Positions 12,301 to 24,445 of a stretch of DNA of 64,000 nt are shown here, piece after piece. Under the pieces are notes generated by a model. That model worked only from the letters and a program-made list of their open reading frames with translations. It had not been told where the DNA came from and made no database searches. The DNA is from Hevea brasiliensis (taxonomy: Eukaryota; Streptophyta; Magnoliopsida; Malpighiales; Euphorbiaceae), in NCBI RefSeq assembly GCF_030052815.1, contig NC_079496.1, positions 79,101,652-79,165,651 on the forward strand, in the 5' to 3' direction. The stretch's first letter is position 1; each line of letters begins with the position of its first letter. A program made the translations under genes and the position numbers.

Positions 12301-14819
12301 TACATGTACTAATGTATTTAATGAATATGTTTTAATTCAGGATGATGACATCAAGAATGCAATTGAGGATGCAGGCTTTGAAGCAGAGATTCTAGCTGAA
12401 CCCAGTACATTTAAAACAAAGCCAAGTGGAACTCTTTTGGGGCAGTTCACAATTGGAGGTATGACCTGTGCAGCCTGTGTGAACTCAGTTGAAGGTATTT
12501 TGAGAAATCTTCCTGGAGTCAAAAGGGCAGTAGTGGCCTTGGCTACTTCTTTAGGGGAAGTTGAGTATGATCCTACTGTAATTAGTAAAGATGATATAGT
12601 GAAAGCAATTGAAGATGCTGGTTTTGAAGCTGCACTTGTTCAGAGTAATCACCAGGACAAAATCATATTAGGAGTTGCTGGGATATTCAGTGAGATGGAT
12701 GTGCAGCTTTTAGAAGGAGTACTTAGCACGTTAAAAGGGGTACGGCAATTTCGTTACAGCAGGATATCCAATGAACTAGAAGTTCACTTTGACCCTGAAG
12801 TTGTTGGTTCTAGATCATTGGTTGATGGGATTGAGGGAGGAAGTGGTATGAAGTTTAAATTACATGTTATGAACCCTTATGCAAGAATGGCTTCTAAAGA
12901 TGTTGAAGAAACCTCCACTATGTTTCGGCTATTCATTTCCAGTCTGTTTCTCAGTGTGAGTACTTTCATGACTTGCATACTGTTTTGAAATCATCCTTGT
13001 CTTGTTCTTCTCTTCTTTGTTATTTTTGTAAATTAATTTTATTTTGTTTCTTGGCAGTTATCTTATTGTGTTGTCTCAGTTGTTTGTTCCTTCCAATGTT
13101 CATATCCTTGCATGGTTAAATAAAAATCCCTCTTAATATTGTATTTAAAATGCAAAAATTTTCTCTACGCACATCCATTTTTTTTTTTTTTGGGTGTTTT
13201 GTATTATTACCTTTGTTTCTGTCTATTTATAATTGAAGTATTGAACTGCTTATGAAAATTCATTGAAATTTCTCTTTAAGAGGTATGTCTTCTATTGGCC
13301 TTTGCTTAGGGACATTTGAGATTCATTATATAAGAAGCGTGTTACCCTAAATTGTTATTCTCTTCAGCATACAAGAAATGCATGTAAATTACCATTTGTT
13401 TATTTATTTATCTTTATTATATTAATTTTTGGCATTTGATATATTGGATCCAGATTCCTATCTTTTTCATGCGAGTTATATGCCCTCACATTCCACTTCT
13501 ATATTCTTTGCTTCTCTGGAGATGCGGGCCTTTCCTTATGGGTGATTGGTTAAAGTGGGCTTTAGTGAGTGTGGTCCAATTTGTAATTGGGAAGCGCTTC
13601 TATACAGCAGCTGGTAGAGCCCTTAAAAATGGTTCAACCAACATGGATGTTTTAGTTGCACTAGGGACTTCAGCCTCGTACTTCTACTCAGTTTGTGCGC
13701 TACTATATGGTGCAGCCACTGGGTTCTGGTCTCCAACATACTTTGAAACAAGTTCTATGCTGATAACATTTGTACTGTTGGGGAAGTATTTAGAGTGTCT
13801 GGCAAAGGGAAAAACATCAGATGCAATAAAGAAGTTAGTAGAACTTGCACCAGCAACAGCGCTGCTGGTTGTCAAAGACAAAGGTATTTTTCTGCTCTTT
13901 TCTTTTTTAGGTATACTTTAGATGATCCCAACTTTTCTTGTGAAACAATGAAGGGATTCAAATGTATGGTGCCAGGATCAAAGCAAAGCCAAAAGGAAAA
14001 AAGCCATTGAAGAATTAAGTAGTTCTAGTTTTGTTGGTTTTATAGGTGGAAGATGCATTGAAGAAAGGGAAATCGATGCCTTACTAATTCAGCCTGGTGA
14101 TGGGTTAAAAGTTCTTCCTGGTACCAAAGTTCCTGCTGATGGTGTGGTTGTATGGGGTTCAAGTTATGTTAATGAAAGCATGGTAACTGGTGAATCTGCA
14201 CCTGTTTTGAAGGAGGCTAATTCTTTGGTTATTGGAGGTACAATAAATTTGCATGGTGTGCTTCAAATACAAGCTACCAAAGTAGGATCTGATGCAGTTT
14301 TGAGCCAGATAATTAGCTTGGTTGAGACAGCCCAAATGTCCAAAGCTCCAATTCAGAAATTTGCAGATTTTGTAAGTGTCATTTACGTGGTGTTGTGCTA
14401 TGTTTCTACTGTAATTTGGCCTAGTGTTTATTGTATTGCATTCCTCTCATTTGTTTGGGGTTGGGGCCTGGGGAAATGCTCACTAATTTAAATAAATTAT
14501 TCATGGACTACGCAAACACTAAACAGTATCTTTGTCAAACAAAAAAATTTCACTGTGACTGTTGCATTTTGCAAAACTTGTACTGTTTGCATCTTAATAG
14601 TTTCTTAGCTTGATCTGTAAGGCTCAAATTAAGTTCTGCTAATGTTACTATTCTTATTATCATGCCACCTGTTATGGAATTTTGGAACGAGGAAATGCAA
14701 ATCTGCTTAAGCATGTCATATTGTCTTTGCTTGCATGTTCCTACTCTTAGGTTTATCCCTTTATGGTGCCATACTCTTCTTTCTTTCTTCCTTTTATTTA
14801 TTTATTTATTTTTATTTTT

Positions 14820-14866
<47 letters not shown>

Positions 14867-17758
14867 TGTGTTGGGGGTGGGGGGGAGGAGGGGAGGGAGG
14901 GGGGACTTTCAACTGGGTTGCACTTTACTTGATACATCATCAATAAAGGAGGAACATATGCAGCATGCCTTTTTTCACTTACAAGCCAGATTTTCTTAGC
15001 TTGTTCTACTATTTTGAGTATCCTTATATCCAGGAATCAACTGGACATTTAACTGAAATTGGTTGAAATTATCAACAACTAAAGTCATCATAACTATGTT
15101 TTGTCATTTTTATATATCCTCCATTTCTCTCTTTTCACTCCCTCTCCCCTTTTTCTTTACATCTTAGATCACTAATTGCTGATGGTATGTATGCACTTAT
15201 ACGCAGGTTCTTATCTTTGTATCTCTGCCCTTGCAGGTGGCAAGCATTTTTATTCCTACAGTTGTTGTTATGTCTTTATTGACATTTTTGGGGTGGTAAG
15301 ATCACAATGGCTTGTTTCGTTGTAATTATGTCTTATAGTTGCTATTGTGTTGTTAAAGTTTCCATATCTTCTCTATGGTAACTATTTTTATGATGACTTG
15401 TAGGTATATTGGTGGAACTATAGGTGCTTATCCTGATGATTGGCTACCAGAAAATGGCAATTACTTTGTTTTTGCCCTCATGTTTTCAATTTCAGTGGTG
15501 GTAATTGCATGTCCATGTGCTCTTGGCTTAGCAACGCCAACTGCTGTCATGGTTGCAACCGGGGTTGGGGCTAACAATGGTGTGCTGATAAAAGGAGGAG
15601 ATGCTTTGGAAAGGGCTCAAAAGATCAAGTATGTCATATTTGATAAAACAGGCACTCTAACCCAGGGGAAAGCCACTGTTACAAATGCAAAGGTTTTCAC
15701 TGGAATGAATCGTGGAGAATTCCTCAGATGGGTGGCATCTGCAGAGGTGATTCCTTGAGTACTAAATGATATCTGTGTGCATTTCCACATTCAACTGTTT
15801 ATCAACTGCGTGATTCATTTGTATGCCCAACCAGTGCTCTTTTTTTTTTTTTCTTTTTTGGGTCATGGCCTGGTCTTGTCTATCAGTTTCCATCCTGTCC
15901 AATTTATATGGTTTCATAAATAAAACCATACAAGATGCTACAAAGGAGGCCTCTGATTTTTTTTTTGCTACAGGAAAGAGATAGTAAAACTGTTGTGATA
16001 TATTGTTGTGACTATGAATTATTGGATACTAGTTTGCTGGAAGGGTTAATGTTATTTACTGTTCTGCCTACAGTAGAATGTTAATGACTGATATTTCTCC
16101 TTTTGGGTACATGGTGTAGGCTAGCAGTGAACATCCGTTGGCAAAAGCCATAGTAGAATATGCACGCCATTTCCATTTCTTTGATGAACCTTCTGCAACT
16201 AAGGATGGCCAAAACAACCACAATGAGTCCATAATCTCTGGATGGCTTCTTGATGTCTCAGTATTCACTGCTCTTCCAGGAAGAGGTGTCAAGTGCTTTA
16301 TTGATGGAAAACAAGTTTTGGTGAGCTTATTGGGATGATGATTATAACTTTTGAAATGTTTCTTTAGATGTACTTTGGAATGTTTGAATCTTAAGGATTA
16401 TGTTTAATTGCTGTTGGACTACTGTCTTGAGCAGGTTGGAAATCGGAAGCTGATGACTGAAAATGAAATCACCATTCCGACGCATGTAGAAAATTTTGTG
16501 GTAGAACTTGAGGAAAGTGCAAAGACAGGCATACTTGTTGCATTTGATGACAGTTTGATTGGTGTCTTGGGGGTTGCAGACCCACTAAAGAGAGAAGCTA
16601 CTGTAGTCATAGAGGGTCTTCAAAAAATGGGTGTCAAGCCAGTCATGGTGACAGGAGATAATTGGAGAACAGCTCGAGCTGTTGCCCGGGAGGTTTGTGT
16701 ATATTTTTACAGTTTTTTGGTCCATTGAGCACTCTTAGAAATGCGCATGCATATTAAAAGGAAGGATTAAACTTGAGAACCCTCTTGTTTCCTTTTGATG
16801 CCTCTTCTGTTACACTTGGACAATGGCAATTATAATTTTGGATTATGTTTCCAAACAGGTATGGTTGTGCTTTTGTAGTTGACAGTTGACCCTGTATTTA
16901 TTAGCCCATATGAAAGCACTTGATGGTTTCTCATTCTTTTCACTGGAACCAGGCTAAGTAACTATATATTGATGGATTTGCTGTTTCTTGTGCCTTATTG
17001 ATGGGCCTCTTTTCAGCTGAAGTTATTTTTACTAGTTTTGCCTTCCACCATTGTTATGCCATCCATATTGTCTCTGAATTTCAACTGAGATTTTTTCTTT
17101 GGCTCTTTGTTAGTTATGTCCAATCTGAGAGCACGCTCACCTGATCTTTTGTTTTGTGAAACAGTTCTGAATTACTTTTCACTGGGCTTTCAGTTTTTGA
17201 TTTAATGTTAATAACTCCTGGTCCTTGTGATATTCTTTTAATGGTAGTGAGGGAAACTTAAACATGCTTGTTGCTGAGCAGGTGGGCATTCAAGATGTGA
17301 GGGCTGAAGTATTGCCTGCGGGAAAAGCTGAAGTCATTGATTTGTTTCAGAAGGATGGAAGTGTAGTTGCAATGGTGGGTGATGGTATCAATGACTCTCC
17401 TGCCTTAGCTGCCGCTGATGTTGGGATGGCAATTGGGGCAGGAACAGACATAGCTATAGAAGCTGCAGACTATGTCTTGATGAGGAATAACTTAGAAGAT
17501 GTGATCACGGCCATTGATCTCTCGAGGAAAACTCTCTCTCGCATTCGATGGAATTACATTTTTGCCATGGCATACAATGTCATTGCAATACCTGTTGCTG
17601 CTGGAGTTTTCTTTCCTTCACTAGGGATCCAGTTGCCACCATGGGCAGCTGGTGCTTGCATGGCTCTCTCATCTGTAAGTGTTGTATGTTCATCTTTGCT
17701 TCTTAGAAGATACAAAAGACCCAGACTGACCACGATATTAGAAATAACCGTAGAGTAG
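9357..17758 (+). CDS. RAN1: Copper-transporting P1B-type ATPase, RAN1/HMA7-like (nine coding exons)
   Basis: This protein pumps copper across an endomembrane (Golgi/ER side in Arabidopsis), loading ethylene receptors and other cuproproteins; that role comes from the family. Exons read: 9357-9692, 12341-12955, 13454-13883, 14046-14371, 15237-15295, 15404-15746, 16120-16320, 16435-16692, 17282-17758. All introns are GT-AG and all phases join, giving 1014 codons; Arabidopsis RAN1 is about 1000. The start was chosen because [13 protein letters not shown] matches the known RAN1 N-terminus. Two metal-binding domains carry GMTCAAC (cysteines 73/76 and 155/158); a third (about 215-285) lacks CxxC. 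TGES lies at 508-511, CPC at 625-627 in the membrane, DKTGT at 669-673 (phosphorylated Asp669), SEHP at 706-709, TGDN at 843-846, GDGIND at 889-894, and MALSS in the last helix. No catalytic residue is missing. It is probably functional and is the only intact host gene here. Confidence 0.95.
10406..11293. mobile_element. Non-autonomous hAT-like element (MITE) in RAN1 intron 1
   Basis: An 888-bp AT-rich block is flanked by a perfect 8-bp duplication, TTTGTGAT (10398-10405 and 11294-11301). The ends are imperfect inverted repeats: TAGGGGCGGAGCTA on the left and, read inward from the right, CAGTGACGGAGCCA, with 10 of 14 matching. An 8-bp TSD with a TAGGGG/CAGNGG-type end fits the hAT superfamily. 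No transposase frame is seen inside. It lies about 700 bases into the 2.65-kb intron 1 and touches no splice site. Confidence 0.85.
14825..14904. repeat. (GT)n microsatellite followed by a G-rich tract in RAN1 intron 4
   Basis: About 46 bases of GT repeat follow a (TTTA)n-like stretch and run into a purine tract of G-runs (GGGGGTGGGGGGGAGG type). The overlapping frames that translate as Cys-Val repeats are artefacts of the repeat. It lies inside intron 4 (14372-15236). Confidence 0.9.
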
Positions 17759-18929
17759 AAAGAACCCTGAAAAAAAATCTAAGAAATAAAAGCTCTGTAG
17801 GAAGGAAATTGAAAATGAAATAGAGCTGAGTGGGGGAAACCTGGAATTTCCATTTTTGTATATTATTGTTTCTTTTACGGCTTATATGCCCTGGGGTGTA
17901 ATATTACCACCCAGTTGCTGTATAAATATTCTCATTGGTGTGCTTCTACATTTCTTTTCCCATTCAATGAAAAGGATTTTGTGTTTTCTCTATATGCCTT
18001 CTTCATGTCTGAATGGCATTCTTATAATCTTATCGAGGATCGACAAGGATGGTCAAGCTCTTCTTGAAAGATAATGGTCATGTTTACGATGACTACATTA
18101 TGCGAGGGAAGAAAACCATTAGGAATGTAGATGAACTAGGTCGAGCCGAGTTTGAAGTACTCAAGCTTAGTTTATCAAAATTTTGTTGAGCTTGAGTCGA
18201 TCTCATTTTCCAAAAGAGTCAAATGTCAACAAGTCCAAGCTCTTTTCATTTAGAAAAGAGTTGAGGCGAGCTAAATTAATTTTTACCAAGCCGATCTTGA
18301 GTAGCGTGCGAATAATTTGACTTTTTTATTTTATTTGGAGTTATGAAGTATTTGATTAAATTTAAGATAATAAATTTAAAAACTAAATAATTTTGGTTAA
18401 ATGAGATTTAATAAACTGAATATCAATGAGCTCGAATTAACCTCGACTTGTTTAGAAAGCGAACTAAGCTGAGACTTCATAGAATTGAACTTCAAATAGT
18501 TTGTGAGTAGTTCGGCTTATTTATTACATGTTGGTACAATTTATTGACAATCTTTTTATAAAATAAATAAATAAAGAAAGAAAGTCTCTTTTCTACGTTT
18601 TTTGAATATTAAAGAGATAAATTAGTTCATTAAGTTAAAAACTCACAAAGAGCAGTTTAGGTAAAAATTAGAGCAAAAAAGAAAAAAAAAGTAAAAAAGA
18701 AAAATGAAAACTTATTAAGCTGAAAACCCATAAAGGGCTGTTTTTGACCAAAATTAGAGCAAATAAAGAAATAAAGAACACTAACTTGCAAGAGAAAAGG
18801 ACTGATAGCAAAATGTTGGGTAGCACTTGCCTTGACCTTGTCCAAATCAGTAAGAGTCTCTACCATGATAATGGAACTTGAGTGACACTAGTCTGCATCC
18901 GAAGGAGCGAAAGCAAGAAAGTTGTTCAA
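17759..18929 (+). other. RAN1 3' UTR and downstream flank
   Basis: An AATAAA at 17785-17790 is 27 bases past the stop codon; T-rich and CAATGAAAA sequences follow to about 18000, where the transcript probably ends. From about 18120 to 18540 the DNA is rich in GAGCTTGAG/CTCGA words of the kind found in diffuse plant repeats; I cannot name the family. From 18600 to 18900 it is A-rich with no credible gene. Confidence 0.5.
17785..17790 (+). terminator. Candidate polyadenylation signal of RAN1
   Basis: A canonical AATAAA hexamer lies 27 bases after the TAG stop. Plant poly(A) signals are loose, so a later site is possible. Confidence 0.35.
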
Positions 18930-21002
18930 TTAGAGCATTGAATTTTAGAAATTTCTTCTAAAGTTTTATGCATTATGCCACATCTATTATGTGCCTAATT
19001 AATTTCAATACTTAATTGCATATTAAAATATTTTTAATATGTATTAGGATCTATGTTTGCCATTCGAGATTTTGAATTAACAAATTAATTCATTTAAACC
19101 CTAGTTTAAAAGAAAAGTTAGAGCACTAACCTCTTTGATGCAATATGAATGTGATTGACACCTTTAGGAAGCACCTAGGACCCAAAATGTTGTCCCTCTA
19201 GCTTAACTACACCAAGATCACCAATGGGCAGCCCCCAATCTTACTTCTCAAGCCTTGCCAACCAATTATATATTAGGTTTTTACCTTTAGAGAGGTTGTA
19301 GATATGTATAGGACACTAGAAATAATTTCTAGCAATTTTAATTCAAATAAATTTGGGCAGTTCTCTTTGAATTGATGAGAAAAGATGAAGAGGAGAGAGA
19401 GCTCTAAAAGTGGTGGCACCTTTGAGACAAAGAAGAAGAATGTTTTATTTTTCTTTATTTTCCCTTTTATAATTAGGTCATCATTTAAACCCTTGCCACA
19501 TGTCATCACCACATTGCATCTTATTTTTAATTGACCTAATCACATTAAGCCAAGTGTCAAAGCTATACTTAATCTTGACTTTGATCATCTTACATGATAG
19601 GAAGACAAATAGCAAACTAATATGGTGCCATGTGCCACCATCTCATGGTGCCACATGTCACCATGTGAAATGACCAAATTACCCTCATGTTTTAATTTTG
19701 ATTTCTCAACTTAAAATCATTATTTCTTCTATTCTAATCAATTTATATCAAATATAAATTAATTAATTAATCTCCATTAATTAATTTCTAACAATTAAAT
19801 TCATATTTAAATACTTTAAATAAATAGGTTTGTATTATACATTCAATAACCTAGATTTGGTTTCAAGTCATGCTAGGGACTTTGCAATTTTATTGCAAAC
19901 CAAACCTATTTAATTAATTAATTAAACTCTTTAATTAATCAATTAAATCATATTTTACTTGGTGATTATCTTGTGTATGTGTGTGACTCACTAGGCTCAT
20001 TACTAATTGGCAATGAGATATGACATTAACTCTTAATATCATCAGAACTCTTTCTTACTGTAAATGATTTCTCTAAATCATTTTAGGCATCTTATAGGCC
20101 ATGGTTGACACCTAGCATAGCATCAATGGCCACCCAATCAGTGACAAGGAATATCTTAAATGAACCTTTAATCATATGTTACCATGCACTAGAATATCTC
20201 TGTTACAAAATCTCAATTCGAGCTGGAGTCATTGTTTATGTCAAACCCCATTTGTTATAAATATTATGTTCTCTTTTAATTCCAATTATTGATTAATTAG
20301 ATTTTCTTGTTAGAAACTCTTTTCTGACTAAATTTGTCTGTCCTGGTCAGGAACTTGAAACATCAAGAACAATTAAATGAACATAGGACTTTATCCCTAT
20401 TTACTTAGCATAACAGATTCCATCTTGATCAATACCTACCTTCATATATAACTTGTTGGAGCCAACACAAGCCCATATACCCATACACAGTATAAGTATG
20501 AAAGTAGTATCAAACTCAAACCACCTATATATAAGATAACTGTGTTATCTCAGGTTTAAAGATTATATGCACTGATATGATATATGACAATGCATTAACA
20601 AGAGTAAACTCCATGTGCTTGTCATATGCGTCACTGGTTCGGCCTACTTATCATGTATAAGTGCTTATCATATTTGTTATATGGCATGAGAATCACCATT
20701 CTATCTTATTTATATCTCATATAAATATCTTGGGAACAAACATGATTGCAATCTTTCAGGATAAGTCATGTCCTTATTGTGAAGTATCCTCGATTTTAAA
20801 CCAATTTTTGATACTTTGTGCTAGAAATACTGTCACTCATATTCTTAACAACTTAAGAATATAATTTCTAACAAAATATCAATGGACCTTTTCTATTATA
20901 CATAAATACATTATGTAAATGGAAAAGTGAAATTGCATTTTTATTAATAAAATATGTACAAGATACAGACTAAATGATATGCTCTAGGGCATACTACTAA
21001 CA
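18930..21002 (-). repeat. Long Ty1/copia LTR (3' LTR of a minus-strand element)
   Basis: The right end is well defined: in LTR sense it starts TGTTAGTAGTATGCC at 21002, directly after a purine tract (GCTAGTGGGAGAT in sense, 21003-21015) that serves as the polypurine tract of the copia element to the right. Leftward the sequence runs without coding through a stretch rich in ATG..CACC repeats to about 19.0 kb. The left end is an estimate; I could not find a clean TG..CA end or a target duplication. Confidence 0.55.
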
Positions 21003-24000
21003 ATCTCCCACTAGCACTAGAGCCATTCATTACAATATCTTAGACCCATCTTTCCAAGATGTCAGTCTAACTGAGCTTGTGACACAGGCTTAGTGAATAG
21101 ATTAGCTGGATTTTCAGCTGATGCTATTTTCTGCATGGCTACATCGCCTTGCCCAACTATCTCTCTGATAATTTAGTAGCGCCTTTCTATGTGTTTGGAT
21201 TTCTGGTGAGACCAGGCTTCCTTATCCTAACAGCCTCTTTTGCAGCATCTGATGCAGCAATGTACTCGGCCTCTGTAGTGGAATCAGCAGTTGTACTCTG
21301 TTTGGAACTCTTCCAACTGACTGCACCTCCATTACAAATGAACACAAAACCCAGAGGTAGACTTTCTATCATCGATATCTGATTGAAAATTAAAATTAGT
21401 AGAACCATCCAATTGTAAGTCACCACCTCCATAAATCAAGAATAAATCCTTAGTTCTTCTCAAGTACTTAAGGATATTCTTGATAGCTATCTAGTGTTTC
21501 AAACCTGGATTGGTTTGAAATATGCTAGTCAAACTTACAGCATGTGCGATATCCGACCTAGTACACATCATTGCATACATCAAACTTCCAATAGCCGAAG
21601 CATATGGAATCCTGTCCATTTTATCTCTTTCTTCAGGTGTCTTTGGAGACATCTCTTTAGAAAGGTGGATACCATGTCTCATTGGTAACAATCCTCTCAT
21701 GGAATCAAGCATGTTAAACTTTTTTAACACCTTGTCCAAGTATAGACTTTGGGATAAACCAATTATTCTTTTCGCTCTATCTCTATAGATGCAAATTCTA
21801 AGAATATAGGTTGCCTCTCCTAAATCTTTCATGGAGAATGTATTTGACAACCATACCTTGATAGTTGTCAACATACCTATGTCATTACCTATCAATAGAA
21901 TGTCATCCACATATAAGACAAGACAAGTGATAGTACTATCACTAACCTTCTTATATACATATGTTTCATCCAAATTTTTCATAAAACCAAATGACTTAAT
22001 GGCTTCATCAAAACGGATGTTCCAACTCCTCGAAGCTTGTTTCAACCCATGAATGGATCGCTTTAGCTTGCATACCTTGGAACTATCTTGGGATTCAAAA
22101 CCCCTAGGTTGTGCCATGAAAATGTTTTCATCAATGTATCCATTGAGAAAAGCTATTTTGACATCTATTTGCCAAATCTCATAATCATAGTCTGCAGCTA
22201 TTGCTAATAGAATCCTAATTGATTTAAGCATGGCAATAGGCGAGAAAGTCTCCTCATAGTCGATTCCTTGCTTTTGGTGAAACCCTTTCGCTACTAGCTT
22301 TACTTTATAGGTCTTTACCTTTTCATCAGAACCAATTTTCTTCTTGAAAACTCATTTATTCCCTATAGGTACAATACCTTCAGGTGGGTCAACAAGGTCC
22401 CAAACTTGGTTCTTATACATGGAATCAATTTCGAATTTCATAGCTTCAATCCATTTTGAAGAGTCTATATCTGATATAGCTTCTTCATAGGTAAGTAGAT
22501 CATCTCCATGATCTACTTCTTCATAAGTAAACAACTTTTGTTCATCTTCATGAAGAAAACCATATCTCACTAGTGGGTGAGATATCCTGGTTGATCTACG
22601 AGGAATTACTGTAGATGTTTCATCAATAGGTGCAGGTTGACTAGATGGATCTATATCCATTTGATTTGTTGGTTGGTCAGAATTCTCAAATTTTAACTCT
22701 ATTTGCCTTCCTTTGCCACCTTCTTCAATGAACTGTTGTTCAAGAAATATGACATCTCTACTTACCACAACCTTTTGTGATGTAGACAAATAATATCCAA
22801 AACTTTCTTTTGGACATCCAAAAAATCGACCTTTTTCTGATCTGGTTTTCAATTTATCAGTGTTCAGCTTTTTGATATAAGCTAGACAACCCCAAATCTT
22901 AACATGCTTAAGACTCGGTTTTCTTCCATGCCATATCTCATAAGGTGTGGAAGAAACTGATTTTGATGGAAACCTATTCAGAATATGCAATGCTGATTCT
23001 AATGCAAACCCCCAAAAGGAGATTGGCATATCAATATAGCTCATCATACTACGTACCATATGTAATCTCAGATACACCATTCAACTGTGGCATTCCTGGA
23101 GGAGTCAGTTGGGAAACAATGCCATGCTCTTTTAAGTATTCATCAAATTTAGAACTTAAGTATTCACCTCCACGATCTGATCGAAAAGTTTTAATACTTT
23201 TTCCTGTTTGATTTTCTGCTTCAGATTTAAATTCTTTGAACTTTTCAAAGGATTCATGTTTGTATTTCATCAAATACAAATATTAAAACCTTGATTTATC
23301 ATCAGTAAAGGTAATAAAATAATAAAAACCACCTCTAGCCATTTCCTTAAATGGATCACATACACCACTATGTATTAGTTCCAAAATATTTTCAGCTCTT
23401 AGTCCTTGTCCAACAAAGGGTGATCTAGTCATTTTGCCTTGAAGGCAGGATTCACAAGTTGGAGTAGGTTCAGAACCTAATGAGGATAAAATCTCTATTT
23501 TCTTCAGCTTTGTAATCCTATCTTCTGCAACATGATCTAATCTTAAGTGTCAAATATATTTTGAACTTGAGTTAATTTTCATCATGGCATTACATTCATT
23601 TAAATTGCTTGCATTAGATTTGTATTTAACATTATTATCTAAATAATAAAGTCCATCATGCATATAATCTGAACCAACATATTTATTTCCAAAATAAATA
23701 TTGCAAATATCATTTATGAACTGAAATTCATAACCATCTCTAGTCAAACTAGATATAGAAATGATGTTCTTAAAAGCATCAAGTATATGCAAAACCTTAT
23801 TTAAATACAATACATGTCCACACATGTACAACAATTTAGATTCTATGGCTAAAGTTTCAACAGTTGAGCCCTTGACAACCTAGAGTCTAATATCTCATTA
23901 CTGCAAGCTGCTACTACTTGCTATACTTTGGGCAGTTCCTATTCCACTGCCCATCCTTCTGACAGTGGAAAATATTTTCCCTTGCCTTTGTCAGCTTTGG

Positions 24001-24445
24001 TCTTTATTTTCTGTTTGGCTATCTTCTTGGAAGATCCTAGAACTTGATGTCTCTTTTTCTTATTGCCCCTTCTTCTTGTTGGACTTTCCAGCAGAAGAAA
24101 ATGCAATCAAAGCTATCTCTTTTCCTTTATTGCCCGTCATATTCTTTTGGGCAATAACCAACATGTCAAGTAAACCAGCCAAGATGTATTCCTGCTTAGT
24201 CATATGGAAATTTGTCACAAAATTCCCAAATGACTCAGGTAGGGACTGAAGGATCAAATTCGTCTGCAGTTGGAAATCCATGTTAAAGTCAAGATGTTCT
24301 AGCTACTCAATAAGCCAAATCATCTTGTGGACATGATCTCCTACATTCTGTCCCTCAGACATCCTCATGCGGAATAGCTGCCTAGATATCTTATAGAAAT
24401 CCTAGTTGGATGGATTTCTAGTATGATCATCCTCAGGCACATCCT
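21003..24445 (-). pseudogene. Decayed Ty1/copia gag-pol, 5' end missing
   Basis: On the minus strand, in order: a gag remnant (24060-24281); a GAG-pre-integrase block (23550-23834); the integrase core, with FRSDRGGEYLS and HGIVSQLTPPGMPQLNGV (23049-23279); integrase end to RT start (PYEIWHGRKPSLKHVKIWGC, 22352-23080); RT (QIDVKIAFLNGYI, VLYVDDILLIG; 21491-22231); and RNase H (TTEAEYIAASDAAKEA, 21187-21432). Nonsense codons replace tryptophan at two junctions (near 21491 and 22352), and a frameshift lies near 23060. The element stops abruptly at about 24445 against a gypsy LTR, so its 5' LTR and primer site are gone. It is not functional. Confidence 0.88.

Noticed and set aside
14662..14999. 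Three overlapping frames with Cys-Val repeats
   Set aside because: They translate the (GT)n tract in RAN1 intron 4.
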